DNA of 22,153 nucleotides from JACTOJ01 sp032335695 (GCF_032335695.1 NZ_JACTOJ010000040.1:1-22153), one strand, 5' to 3'. Positions 7,349 to 14,745 are shown, numbered from the stretch's first letter. Numbers and translations are program-made. The notes: generated by a model from the sequence alone, not told the origin.

Positions 7349-8938
7349 ATGATTGCAGCTATTTATTCCCGCAAATCTAAATTTACAGGCAAAGGTGAAT
7401 CAATAGAAAATCAAATACAGATGTGCCAGGACTATGGTACTAAAATTGGCATAAAAGACTTTCTTATCTATGAGGATGAAGGCTACTCAGGCGGTAATAT
7501 GAAGCGTCCTAAATTCAAGGAAATGATGAAGGATGCTAAGGATAATAAATTTCAAGTTATCATTTGCTACAGATTGGATAGAATAAGCAGAAATGTTTCT
7601 GACTTCTCTAACACCATAGATATACTTTCTAAATACAACATAGAATTTGTTTCTATCAAAGAGCAATTTGATACAAGTACTCCTATGGGAAGGGCTATGA
7701 TGTATATATCCTCTGTTTTTGCTCAGCTGGAGCGTGAAACTATTGCTGAACGTATAAGAGACAATATGTTTGAGCTTGCTAAATCAGGGCGATGGCTTGG
7801 AGGTACTCCACCTTTTGGCTTTAAAAGCGAACCTGTAGTCTATGTGGATGAAAACTTAAAAGAGAAAAAGTTATTTAGACTTTCTCCTATAAAAAAAGAG
7901 CTTGAATTAGTTACCTTCATATATGATTTATATTTTAAATTTGGCAGTCTTTCCAAGGTTCATAAGCAATTGCGACAAGATGGTATGAGAACCCGAAATA
8001 ATAATGAATGGAATATTAAAGCACTTCAGCTGCTTCTTCGAAATCCTGTTTATGTTAAAAGCAGCGATAAAGTAATTAGCTATTTAAAAAATAGAGGTGT
8101 TACGGTTTTTGGAGAAGCTAATGGCTACGGCATATTGACTTATAACAAAAAAGATTCTAAAGATAATTATAAAGAAATTAATGAATGGATTTATGCCGTA
8201 AGCAAACATGAAGGCATTGTAAATAGTGATTTTTGGCTTAAGGTACAATATAAGCTGGATGAAAATAAATCTAAAGCTCCAAGGCTCATAAGTGACTCCA
8301 GCGGTCTTTTAAATGGAATTTTAAAATGTATGCACTGTGACGGCCCTATGTACCAAAAAACCGGTCATATGCAAATTGATGGCAGTACTGCCAAATATTA
8401 CATATGCAGTAATAAGCTAAAATACGGCAGTACTAAATGCAGATGTAAGAACATAAGATCAGATATCATTGAAGCTGCAGTTATAAATAAACTCTTCGAA
8501 ATAACTTCTAAGAAAAGTCAATTAAATCCTGAAATAGATGAATACAAAGCTACCTCTTCAAAAATTGATAATTCAAAAGAAATAACAATTATAACGGAAA
8601 ACATAGCTTTAAAAGAAAAGCAAATAGATAACTTAGTGCAGCAGTTATCTCTAGATACATCAATTGTAAAATATATTATTCCTAAAATTGAAGAACTGAA
8701 TAAAGAACTGGAAGCTCTAAAAAACAAAAAGGCTCAGTTTTTCAATGTTGATACCAATAATGTAGAAAATTTAGACGCCATTGATATGCTGTCTTCTATG
8801 CTGATAAATTTTAAAAACTTATATGAAAATTCAGATTATAATAGAAAAAAATACCTTATCAGATCCTTAGTAAGTTCCATATATTATGATAGCGTAAATT
8901 ACATGTTAGCCATTACTCTATTTACAGACATTAAATAA
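7349..8938 (+). CDS. Large serine recombinase (site-specific integrase/excisionase)
   Basis: A 529-aa enzyme with AGGAGG before the ATG. The resolvase-type N-terminal domain (about 1-140) has the catalytic Ser10 in AAIYSRKS and the active-site CYRLDRISRN (Arg75, Asp77, Arg78). The Recombinase domain (about 150-290) is followed by a zinc ribbon around residues 325-375, with CMHC, YICS and KCRC cysteine sets. A coiled coil lies near 415-465 and a short C-terminal tail follows. Such enzymes cut both att sites, form a phosphoserine linkage and rotate the ends. Integration needs the enzyme alone; excision usually needs a directionality factor. The gene ends only eight bases before the right dyad arm, the usual layout, so it should recognise the att sites at 1598-1629 and 8946-8977. 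Confidence 0.95.
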   Translation: MIAAIYSRKSKFTGKGESIENQIQMCQDYGTKIGIKDFLIYEDEGYSGGNMKRPKFKEMMKDAKDNKFQVIICYRLDRISRNVSDFSNTIDILSKYNIEFVSIKEQFDTSTPMGRAMMYISSVFAQLERETIAERIRDNMFELAKSGRWLGGTPPFGFKSEPVVYVDENLKEKKLFRLSPIKKELELVTFIYDLYFKFGSLSKVHKQLRQDGMRTRNNNEWNIKALQLLLRNPVYVKSSDKVISYLKNRGVTVFGEANGYGILTYNKKDSKDNYKEINEWIYAVSKHEGIVNSDFWLKVQYKLDENKSKAPRLISDSSGLLNGILKCMHCDGPMYQKTGHMQIDGSTAKYYICSNKLKYGSTKCRCKNIRSDIIEAAVINKLFEITSKKSQLNPEIDEYKATSSKIDNSKEITIITENIALKEKQIDNLVQQLSLDTSIVKYIIPKIEELNKELEALKNKKAQFFNVDTNNVENLDAIDMLSSMLINFKNLYENSDYNRKKYLIRSLVSSIYYDSVNYMLAITLFTDIK

Positions 8939-8945
8939 CTCGCTT

Positions 8946-8977
8946 TTTTATGTATCGTGCATTTAAAGGCGGTACTG
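8946..8977 (+). other. attR: right attachment site of the element
   Basis: The element-side arm TTTTATGTATCG (8946-8957) mirrors 1618-1629. The core GCATT is at 8959-8963, and the host-side GGTACTG (8971-8977) mirrors 1598-1604. Reading out of the element, codon GCA TTT restores the SBP frame. The same sequence gives an accidental ATG at 8950 with no ribosome binding site. Confidence 0.85.
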
Positions 8978-9435
8978 GCGATTTTGCTACAATTTTCGAA
9001 CCTACTGCCAGCACCTTTGCTCAAAGCAAAACTGGTTATATAGAAGCTTCAGTAGGTACCTCTGCTGGCGTAATACCTTATACTGGTTACTTTGCTACCA
9101 AATCTTATATAAGTAAACACAAAGATATAATCCAAAAGTTCACTAATGCGATATATAAAGGACAGCTATGGGTTCAGAAGCACACTGACAGTGAAGTTGC
9201 TAATTCTATAAAAAGCTTTTTCCCAGGAACTGATGTAAATGTAATAGCCTCTACTGTGAAAAACTATAGAGGAATTCAAGCTTTTGCTACGGAGCCAACC
9301 GTAAGTGAGGAAAGCTTAAATAGACTTATGGATATAATTCAAAGTTACGATCCAAGCTTACTAAAAGAACGTCCACCTTTTAATGATATCATAAACAATA
9401 GTTTTGGAGAAAATGCGATTAAAAATATTAAATAA
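8959..9435 (+). CDS. ABC importer substrate-binding protein, C-terminal part
   Basis: Host-derived codons start at the core (GCA at 8959). The frame technically opens at an ATG at 8950 inside the element arm, without a ribosome binding site, so translation as a free fragment is unlikely. The segment contains FKGGTGDFATIFEP, the ligand-contact loop of the second lobe, TPYTGYF-like and HKDIIQKFTNAIYKGQLWV helices, and a normal C-terminus. It supplies 157 aa that complete the 182-aa N-terminal part at 1066. While the element is in place the gene is disrupted; excision would rebuild it exactly. Confidence 0.9.
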   Translation, partial: AFKGGTGDFATIFEPTASTFAQSKTGYIEASVGTSAGVIPYTGYFATKSYISKHKDIIQKFTNAIYKGQLWVQKHTDSEVANSIKSFFPGTDVNVIASTVKNYRGIQAFATEPTVSEESLNRLMDIIQSYDPSLLKERPPFNDIINNSFGENAIKNIK

Positions 9436-9541
9436 TAATTCTAGTTCGAAACAAAGCCAATGAAAAAAGCTTGTTGTTATACAAACAAATTTCTGATAAA
9501 ATATACGAGAGTACTTTGCCGAGTGCTTAACATTATATAAT

Positions 9542-9750
9542 GGCTATGTTTCAAAAGAATGTTGATAAAGGCTTTGCTTGATCTGAAACTCTAAGGATTG
9601 CTTTATTATAATTTGCTACCAATTTTAATGCGCCGTCCATGGCGCTAAAATTGCTTTGCCCGTCCTGGGCAAAATTACGCCAATTATAAGTCGCACTTCC
9701 TAAGAGTTTCTAGAACTCCAAAGATAATATCAACATTTTAAAACATAGCC
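9542..9750. repeat. 209-bp structured inverted-repeat element (MITE-like)
   Basis: Outer arms begin GGCTATGTTT and end AAACATAGCC and match imperfectly over about 75 bases each, sharing also TGTTGATA and AAACTCTAAGGA-like blocks. The interior holds two compact GC-rich hairpins: CAATTTTAATGCGCC/GGCGCTAAAATTG (9620-9653) and TTTGCCC/GGGCAAA (9655-9673). Both have GTCC-starting loops. No open frame. The form suggests a non-autonomous repeat or structured RNA. Confidence 0.7.
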
Positions 9751-9820
9751 CAGCGAACTGAAGGAATGTTATAAATCAGTGTAAAAAACACATCGATTTA
9801 TAACAGAACCTAGAGATAAA

Positions 9821-9854
9821 ATGAATCCTTTCGCGGGGATTCATTATTTTTTTA
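9821..9854 (+). terminator. Rho-independent terminator
   Basis: AATGAATCC pairs with GGATTCATT around an 8-base loop, followed by ATTTTTTTATT. It would stop transcripts from the SBP side before the BRCT gene. Confidence 0.8.
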
Positions 9855-9870
9855 TTGAAAGCAGGTTAAT

Positions 9871-10269
9871 ATGAAAATATCATTTGACAAACTTGAAAAA
9901 AGTCATATAAAAGAAAATAAAACCGACGGCTTTTATGCTATAGATGCCAGCATAAATATAAAAGGGAAAATCTTTTGCTTTACTGGAGCCTCCAGCCGAA
10001 TGACTAGAGGTAATATTTCAAGAGCGTTAACCTTGCAGGGAGGAATTTTCACAAATACAGTTAATAGAAATGTAGATTATTTGGTGGTTGGGGATAAGGG
10101 AAATTCTAACTGGGCATTTTCTAGCTACGGTCTTAAAATTCAAAGGGCTATAACTTTGCAAGAATCAAAATGTAAAATACTTATAATACATGAAGAGGAT
10201 TTTTGGAAAGCCTTGAATAATTCAAAATCCATAACATTTACAATAGATACTTCAATAAAAAATGATTAA
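9871..10269 (+). CDS. Single BRCT-domain protein
   Basis: A 132-aa protein with AGCAGG upstream of the ATG. Residues about 30-125 form one BRCT domain: GKIFCFTGASSRMTRG, ALTLQGGIFTNTVNRNVDYLVVGD (the conserved turn and third strand), then a helix with KIQRAITL and an EEDFWKAL end. This is the pattern of the C-terminal domain of NAD-dependent DNA ligases and of the BRCT in some 3'-5' exonucleases, but no catalytic domain is attached. Stand-alone BRCT proteins probably act as adaptors that bind DNA ends or phosphorylated partners. It is monocistronic, between a terminator upstream and a hairpin downstream. Confidence 0.85.
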   Translation: MKISFDKLEKSHIKENKTDGFYAIDASINIKGKIFCFTGASSRMTRGNISRALTLQGGIFTNTVNRNVDYLVVGDKGNSNWAFSSYGLKIQRAITLQESKCKILIIHEEDFWKALNNSKSITFTIDTSIKND

Positions 10270-10293
10270 GCTAGATTTAAAAACCTAGCTTAA
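10266..10293. terminator. Bidirectional hairpin between convergent genes
   Basis: TTAAGCTAG and CTAGCTTAA form a perfect 9-bp stem with a 10-base loop, directly at the BRCT stop codon and 16 bases beyond the opposing CMD stop. The T-run is better on the minus strand. Confidence 0.55.
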
Positions 10294-10309
10294 GTAAATT
10301 ATCCAATTA

Positions 10310-10630
10310 CTATTCCTCATCATAAGCTTCAACAGCTATTGGAAGGGCTTGTATTACTATATTCCCCACCGCTGGAAGTCCAACCAATACAGCACTTATT
10401 ATTTCATCCCTGGTGGCACCTAGCTGCTTTGCATGTTTAACATGAAAATTGAGCCCGCTGAACAATCTGTTGGCACACATTACCGATATATATGCAATCT
10501 CCTCAGTTTTTGGATCAAGTTTGCTTGCTGCATCTAGCTTTTGCACAGCTTCCATCCATGCTTTTTGATGCTCTGGAGCTTCTTTAAAAAATGTTCTAAA
10601 GGCATCGCTTACTTTTGACATATCACTCAT
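10310..10630 (-). CDS. Carboxymuconolactone decarboxylase (CMD/AhpD-like) family protein
   Basis: A 106-aa protein. GGAGG lies just before the ATG at 10630, so the longer frame upstream is not used. The CMD fold is recognisable from DPKTEEIAYISVMCANRL and HVKHAKQLGATRDEIISAVLVGLP. AhpD-type members use a CxxCxxxH redox motif; aligning by the conserved His and the AKQLGA helix, both Cys positions are non-Cys here (L and G), so peroxidase activity of that kind is unlikely. It follows the PadR gene with 16 bases between them and shares its transcript. Probably the regulated output of that PadR, with unknown substrate. Confidence 0.8.
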   Translation of the reverse strand: MSDMSKVSDAFRTFFKEAPEHQKAWMEAVQKLDAASKLDPKTEEIAYISVMCANRLFSGLNFHVKHAKQLGATRDEIISAVLVGLPAVGNIVIQALPIAVEAYDEE

Positions 10631-10646
10631 TTTTATTCCTCCAATA

Positions 10647-11171
10647 TTAAAAATTAGTATTAATGAAGTCTTCAAGCCATTTATATTCTGTTTCAACAAA
10701 TAGCAATGGTCTCTCAAATAAAGCTTTAATATATGGTCTTTCTTTTGCCGTAGGATGAATACCGTATCTGTATTCTAGAAGTTTTTTTCTTTTAATTAAA
10801 TTTTCTTTATGCTCTAAGAGAGCTTTCAAAAATTCTTCCTTTGCCAAAAGGTAAGAAAAAGCTATACCAACATCAAAGCTACTGCTGTCATTTTTAGATT
10901 CGGCTATTAATTTTATAACCTCTTCTTTTACTACAGCTTTTGAACTTTCATTTGAAAAATATACTTTTCGCTTCGGTGAACCATATTTTTTTTCCATCCT
11001 AGAACTTATGTATTCAGCTTTTTCTAGCCTGTTAAGAGAATTATATATTGATGAAAATCCTATACTTGCCCACATTCGCATATTTCTCTTATCAATTACC
11101 TCTTCCATTTCATAACCATAATAGTCTTTATCCTGCAAAAGACATAATAAAATTATTTCTATAATTGTCAT
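10647..11171 (-). CDS. PadR family transcriptional regulator
   Basis: A 174-aa protein starting at ATG 11171, where GGAAGG is better placed than for the ATG six codons upstream. The N-terminal winged helix (about 1-80) has MTIIEIILLCLLQDKDYYGYEMEE followed by the wing with KYGSPKRKVYF. The C-terminal half is helical and fits the Vir_C_like dimerisation domain seen in longer PadR proteins. PadR repressors respond to phenolic or drug-like ligands. It is co-transcribed with the CMD gene and probably autoregulated through the dyad overlapping its own promoter. Confidence 0.85.
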   Translation of the reverse strand: MTIIEIILLCLLQDKDYYGYEMEEVIDKRNMRMWASIGFSSIYNSLNRLEKAEYISSRMEKKYGSPKRKVYFSNESSKAVVKEEVIKLIAESKNDSSSFDVGIAFSYLLAKEEFLKALLEHKENLIKRKKLLEYRYGIHPTAKERPYIKALFERPLLFVETEYKWLEDFINTNF

Positions 11172-11190
11172 AATTAAATTTCCTTCCATA

Positions 11191-11210
11191 CTATTCTAAT
11201 ATAAGAATAG
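11191..11210 (-). promoter_or_regulatory. Dyad overlapping the padR promoter -10 (operator candidate)
   Basis: CTATTCT and AGAATAG form a 7-bp dyad with a 6-base spacer. On the minus strand the right arm contains the -10 TATTCT (11204-11209) paired with -35 TTGACA (11226-11231) at 16-bp spacing. A repressor on this dyad would block RNA polymerase, the normal PadR autoregulation layout. Confidence 0.6.
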
Positions 11211-11231
11211 CATATTACAAATTATTGTCAA
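11204..11231 (-). promoter_or_regulatory. Sigma-A type promoter of the padR operon
   Basis: TTGACA at 11226-11231, 16-bp spacer, TATTCT at 11204-11209, about 33 bases before the start codon. Confidence 0.6.
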
Positions 11232-11306
11232 TGCATTTTTATTACATAATAACAAACTTTCACTAACAATCATATACTGAATTATAAAACACTGGGAGAT
11301 GATTAA

Positions 11307-12080
11307 ATGAGTAAGCTAGAACTTAAAAAAATATATATGAATTATCATACCCATGTAGGTGAAACCCCTGCCTTAAATAACGTTAATTTAAATGTAGAAG
11401 CTGGTGAATTTGTAAGTTTAGTAGGGCCTTCTGGCTGCGGTAAATCTACAATATTAAATATACTAGCCGGGCTTATTAAGCCACTTCAGGGAGAGGTTTT
11501 ATTTAATGATAAATTGATAAATAAAGATTTTTACAAGCTTGATTATATAGGATATATGTTTCAGCAAGATCAACTTTTTGAATGGCTTGATGTTTGGAGA
11601 AACATAACTTTGGGTCCAAGGATACAGCATAAAGTCACCAGCGACATATTTGCCTATTTAGAAAAACTACTTAAGGAGTACAATTTGTGGGATTTTAGGC
11701 ACCATAAACCCTCTCAGCTTTCCGGCGGCATGAGGCAAAAGGTGGCCTTAATAAGAACCTTAGCTTTAAATCCTCAGGTTTTGCTTTTGGATGAACCCTT
11801 CTCTGCTTTAGACTATGTAAACCGTCTAAATATAGGAAACGAAATATATGCAATAATAAAAAATGAAAAAAAGACAGTGCTTATGGTTACTCACGATATT
11901 GCTGAAGCTGTTTCCGTAAGTGACAGGGTGTTAGTTCTTTCTAAAAGACCATCTTACGTAAAACGAGAAGTATGCATAAATTTTTCTCCTGAATATCCCA
12001 CTCCTATACTTAGAAGAAGGTCTCCCGACTTTTCTGGGTACTTTAATAGCATTTGGAAGGAGATGGAGATAAATGACTGA
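11307..12080 (+). CDS. ABC importer ATPase, NitT/TauT type
   Basis: A 257-aa ATP-binding subunit with GGGAG before the ATG. All motifs are intact: Walker A GPSGCGKST (40-48), Q-loop FQQD (85-88), signature LSGGM (138-142), Walker B VLLLDEP (158-164), D-loop SALD and switch His in VTHD (194-197). The aromatic-rich WLDVWRNITLGP after the Q-loop is typical of the SsuB/TauB/NrtD group. It hydrolyses ATP to drive uptake through the permease that overlaps its end by 8 bases. The matching SBP is most likely the interrupted one at 1066/8962, since this pair has no SBP gene of its own. Confidence 0.93.
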   Translation: MSKLELKKIYMNYHTHVGETPALNNVNLNVEAGEFVSLVGPSGCGKSTILNILAGLIKPLQGEVLFNDKLINKDFYKLDYIGYMFQQDQLFEWLDVWRNITLGPRIQHKVTSDIFAYLEKLLKEYNLWDFRHHKPSQLSGGMRQKVALIRTLALNPQVLLLDEPFSALDYVNRLNIGNEIYAIIKNEKKTVLMVTHDIAEAVSVSDRVLVLSKRPSYVKREVCINFSPEYPTPILRRRSPDFSGYFNSIWKEMEIND

Positions 12081-12870
12081 ATATAGTAAAGAGCACTTGA
12101 ATTATTTAAAAAAGATAAAGAAAGAAAAAAATAAAATAACCTTTACTAGAATATTTATTTTAATCCTATTTTTTGCCCTCTGGGAGCTCCTAGGCGATTT
12201 GAATATAGTGGATCCATTTTTAACCAGCACTCCTTCTAGGATGGTTAAAAGTCTCATAACTCTGTATGGTGAAGGAACTTTATTTAGGCATATATTCGTA
12301 ACTTGCTATGAAACCATAATGGGTTTTCTCTTAGGTACTCTGCTAGGTGGTCTGATTGCAATTTTATTATGGTGGTCTGAGTTCGCTTCTAAGGTAGCCG
12401 AGCCTTATTTAATAGTATTAAATGCCCTTCCTAAGGTTGCACTTGGTCCTATAATAATATTTTGGGTAGGCAATGGGTTGGAAGCCATAATAATCATTAC
12501 ACTGTTAATATCTATAGTAGTTACTATAATAAGTATATTATCAGGTTTCAACGAAGTTAGTAAGGATAAAATAAAACTTTTGAAAACCTTTGGCGCAAAC
12601 AAGCTTCAAATATTAACAAAGCTAATCATACCTGCCTCTATACCTTCCTTGATATCCGCACTTAAAATAAATGTAGGGCTTTCCTGGGTAGGGGTAATAA
12701 TGGGGGAATTCCTTGTAGCTAAAGAAGGTCTTGGCTTCCTAATAGTATATGGAGGACAAATAGCACAACTTGATATGGTAATGGTAAGCATACTTATATT
12801 GTCAATACTTGCCTATATAATGTATGCTTTAGTGGCAAGACTTGAAAAAACATTAAAAAGGAAATATTGA
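12073..12870 (+). CDS. ABC importer permease, NitT/TauT type
   Basis: A 265-aa inner-membrane subunit. A hydrophilic N-terminus precedes a helix around residues 23-40, and about five further transmembrane helices follow. The EAA loop that docks on the ATPase is around residues 165-195 (LKTFGANKLQILTKLIIPASIP), a clear BPD_transp_1 signature of the SsuC/TauC group. The start overlaps the ATPase stop, with GGAG upstream in the ATPase gene, indicating translational coupling. Substrate not determinable. Confidence 0.92.
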   Translation: MTEYSKEHLNYLKKIKKEKNKITFTRIFILILFFALWELLGDLNIVDPFLTSTPSRMVKSLITLYGEGTLFRHIFVTCYETIMGFLLGTLLGGLIAILLWWSEFASKVAEPYLIVLNALPKVALGPIIIFWVGNGLEAIIIITLLISIVVTIISILSGFNEVSKDKIKLLKTFGANKLQILTKLIIPASIPSLISALKINVGLSWVGVIMGEFLVAKEGLGFLIVYGGQIAQLDMVMVSILILSILAYIMYALVARLEKTLKRKY

Positions 12871-12931
12871 TTTAAGCCCCTCTTAATGATAATATATGTG
12901 CTGAGGATAAAAATAGGGGGTACAATCAAGC

Positions 12932-13747
12932 ATGCTTAAAATAACCAAAATACTATATGCTATACTAGGAATATTCTTATGGTTAACTGTATATATTAAT
13001 AATCATTCCATAGGAATTACAATGTTGTTCTTATTCGCTGCTTTTCTATTATACCAAAGAAGATCATTTTACTATTCTGTAAGGGCGGCTAAGCTTTACT
13101 CCATAGGCCTTGTGGATGAGTCTTTAAGACTTTATAGTAAAGCTGCAAAAATCAAATCTTCTGCTCCTAGAGTTAAACATTCTTACGCTTATCTGCTTCT
13201 AAAAAATAAGCAGGTAGATGAAGCTATTAAGGTACTTGAAGCTTTACTTAATTCTAATATAACTGAAGCAGATAAAAACAACACTAAATTAACTTATTCA
13301 TTAGCAAAGTGGAAATCTGGTAAATTAGATGAAGCAGTAGAAATGTTAGAAGGAATATATCCTAATTTTAAAACTACAATTCTTTATGAAAATCTTGGTT
13401 ATCTATTAATACTTCAAGGTAACTATGAAAGAGCTTTGGCAATTAACCTAGAAGCTTATGACTATAATAGTTCCAGCAACGTAATAAGTGATAATTTGGG
13501 AGAGACCTACTATCACTTAGGTGATTATGCTAAATCCGCTGAAATTTACGAAAGTTTAGTGGAAAAGGAACCTAAATTTCCAGAAGCCTACTACCATTAT
13601 GCTTTAACTCTTATTAAGCAAGATAATAAAGAAAAAGCACTGAAAAATTATAAAAAGGCATTAGAATTTCCTGAATCCTATTTGAGCAATATTACTCATG
13701 AGGACATCAAAAATGCTATCAAGGAATTGGAAAATGAGCAGAAATAA
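12932..13747 (+). CDS. TPR-repeat membrane protein
   Basis: A 271-aa protein with an AGGGGG site 11 bases before the ATG, slightly far. Two hydrophobic helices at about residues 5-22 and 26-42 form a hairpin anchor. The rest is tetratricopeptide repeats: SIGLVDESLRLYSKAAKIKS, the NKQVDEAIKVLEALL unit, YERALAINLEAYDYN, GDYAKSAEIYESLVEKEP and NKEKALKNYKKALEF. TPRs mediate protein contacts; this one faces the cytoplasm or surface depending on topology. It lies downstream of the ABC genes on the same strand, but the 61-base gap holds CCCCT that can pair with its AGGGGG, so coupling is uncertain. Confidence 0.8.
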   Translation: MLKITKILYAILGIFLWLTVYINNHSIGITMLFLFAAFLLYQRRSFYYSVRAAKLYSIGLVDESLRLYSKAAKIKSSAPRVKHSYAYLLLKNKQVDEAIKVLEALLNSNITEADKNNTKLTYSLAKWKSGKLDEAVEMLEGIYPNFKTTILYENLGYLLILQGNYERALAINLEAYDYNSSSNVISDNLGETYYHLGDYAKSAEIYESLVEKEPKFPEAYYHYALTLIKQDNKEKALKNYKKALEFPESYLSNITHEDIKNAIKELENEQK

Positions 13748-13758
13748 ACTTGAAGTCA

Positions 13759-13806
13759 TTAAAAATTAGTATATGGACTTTATCCTATGCTAATTTTTAA
13801 TTTTTT
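13759..13806 (+). terminator. Terminator after the TPR gene
   Basis: TTAAAAATTAG and CTAATTTTTAA form a perfect 11-bp outer stem, extended by TATA/TATG pairs, followed by TTTTTTG. Confidence 0.75.
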
Positions 13807-13853
13807 GATAAAAATATATAATAGTATACTAAACTAACATGAGGTGGATTTTT

Positions 13854-14699
13854 ATGAAAACATTAATTAAAGAGTACTCTCTTATGATACTTGGAAGCAT
13901 TATTGTGTCTTTATATGTAACAGTCTTTCTTATTCCTTTAAAGATAGGTTCAGGCAGTGTTACTGGTATAGCCTTATGCCTTAACAGCATTTTTGGCATA
14001 AAAGTAGGCTTGGCTACCTTAATAGTAAGCATACCTTTATTCGTAATTGCCTATAAATTTCTTGGAAGAAGCTTTTTTATTAAAAGTGTTTTTTCCGTAG
14101 TGATAACTTCCTTCGCCACAGATTTTATAAATGCTAATATTAAAATTCAAGCCATAAAAGACTTAACTCTAGGCTCTATATTTGGCGGAATTGTGCTTGC
14201 TGTAGGACTTACTTTCATATTTATGTCTAACAGTTCCAGCGGAGGCTTTGATATCTTAGCTATAGTTATAAATAAGAAGTTTAAATCAGCCCCGGTATCA
14301 AGTATACTCATGATTGGAGATTTAGTAGTATTTGTTTTTGTTGCCTTAGTTTTTGGCATTTATTCTGTTCTGTATGCCCTTCTAATAACCTTTGTAAGGT
14401 CCGTAACTATGGATTACATAAATAAGATCTTCTTCTCAAATGTCCAATGCTTTATAGTATGTGACAACACGGATATAATAGTCAAAGAAATTCAAAAAGG
14501 ACTAGTGAGAGGAGTTACCATATTAGATGCAGTAGGAGGCTATTCTAAAGAGCATAAAGGCATGATATATTTAGTAATAGAAAAAAATCAGCTTTCTGAA
14601 CTTAGATCTATGATAAAAAGGTTGGATACCAATGCTTTTGTTACAGTTTCTGAGGTTAATAATATAATGGGTAATTACAGACAGTCCATGTACATATAG
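13854..14699 (+). CDS. YitT family membrane protein
   Basis: 281 aa. The ATG at 13854 follows GAGGTGG at good spacing; an ATG 15 bases earlier overlaps that site and is rejected. The N-terminal two thirds hold about five transmembrane helices of the YitT/DUF161 family, including KIGSGSVTGIALCLN and the conserved SSSGGFDILAIVINKKF. The C-terminal DUF2179 domain (about 200-281) has FIVCDNTDIIVKEIQKGLVRGVT and the GGYS turn. Function is unknown across the family; the C-terminal domain resembles small-ligand sensing folds. Monocistronic between two terminators. Confidence 0.9.
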   Translation: MKTLIKEYSLMILGSIIVSLYVTVFLIPLKIGSGSVTGIALCLNSIFGIKVGLATLIVSIPLFVIAYKFLGRSFFIKSVFSVVITSFATDFINANIKIQAIKDLTLGSIFGGIVLAVGLTFIFMSNSSSGGFDILAIVINKKFKSAPVSSILMIGDLVVFVFVALVFGIYSVLYALLITFVRSVTMDYINKIFFSNVQCFIVCDNTDIIVKEIQKGLVRGVTILDAVGGYSKEHKGMIYLVIEKNQLSELRSMIKRLDTNAFVTVSEVNNIMGNYRQSMYI

Positions 14700-14706
14700 A
14701 TGCTTT

Positions 14707-14743
14707 TAGGCTTTGCTTTATGTGATTCATAAAACAAAGCCTA
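14707..14743. terminator. Bidirectional terminator between YitT and topB genes
   Basis: TAGGCTTTG pairs with CAAAGCCTA, with an inner TTTATG/CATAAA stem, flanked by A- and T-rich runs suitable for both strands. Seven bases after the YitT stop, two bases after the opposing stop. Confidence 0.8.
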
Positions 14744-14745
14744 TT

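Larger units (their letters stand above)
1614..8963 (+). mobile_element. 7.35-kb serine-recombinase element inserted in an SBP gene
   Basis: The boundaries are the 5-bp GCATT core at 1609-1613 and 8959-8963. Deleting 7,350 bases fuses codon 182 of the N-terminal SBP part to the C-terminal part in frame, giving VPGAFKGGTGDF and a 339-aa protein of normal family length. Cargo in order: secreted SH3b protein (-), DUF318 permease and TIGR03943 protein (+), ComFB (-), GNAT (-), a 53-aa protein (-), sedolisin (+) and serine recombinase (+). No capsid, tail, replication or conjugation genes are visible. The organisation recalls the gene-intervening elements that interrupt sporulation genes in Bacillus and Clostridium, such as the skin element in sigK, which are excised by large serine recombinases. 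The interrupted gene here is a nutrient importer component. Whether excision occurs or is regulated is unknown. Confidence 0.88.
9436..9870. other. Non-coding region with structured repeat, hairpin and terminator
   Basis: 435 bases with no credible gene. The first 106 bases carry nothing I recognise. A 209-base structured inverted repeat follows at 9542-9750. Then come a 10-bp hairpin (GTTATAAATC at 9769-9778 with GATTTATAAC at 9796-9805) and the terminator at 9821-9854. Confidence 0.6.

Noticed and set aside
1614..8963. Prophage or integrative conjugative element
   Set aside because: The recombinase and att sites fit, but no structural, lysis, replication, relaxase or secretion genes are present in 7.35 kb.
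9436..9870. CRISPR array or tandem repeats after the SBP gene
   Set aside because: The repeats here are inverted and of unequal length with no regular spacers.
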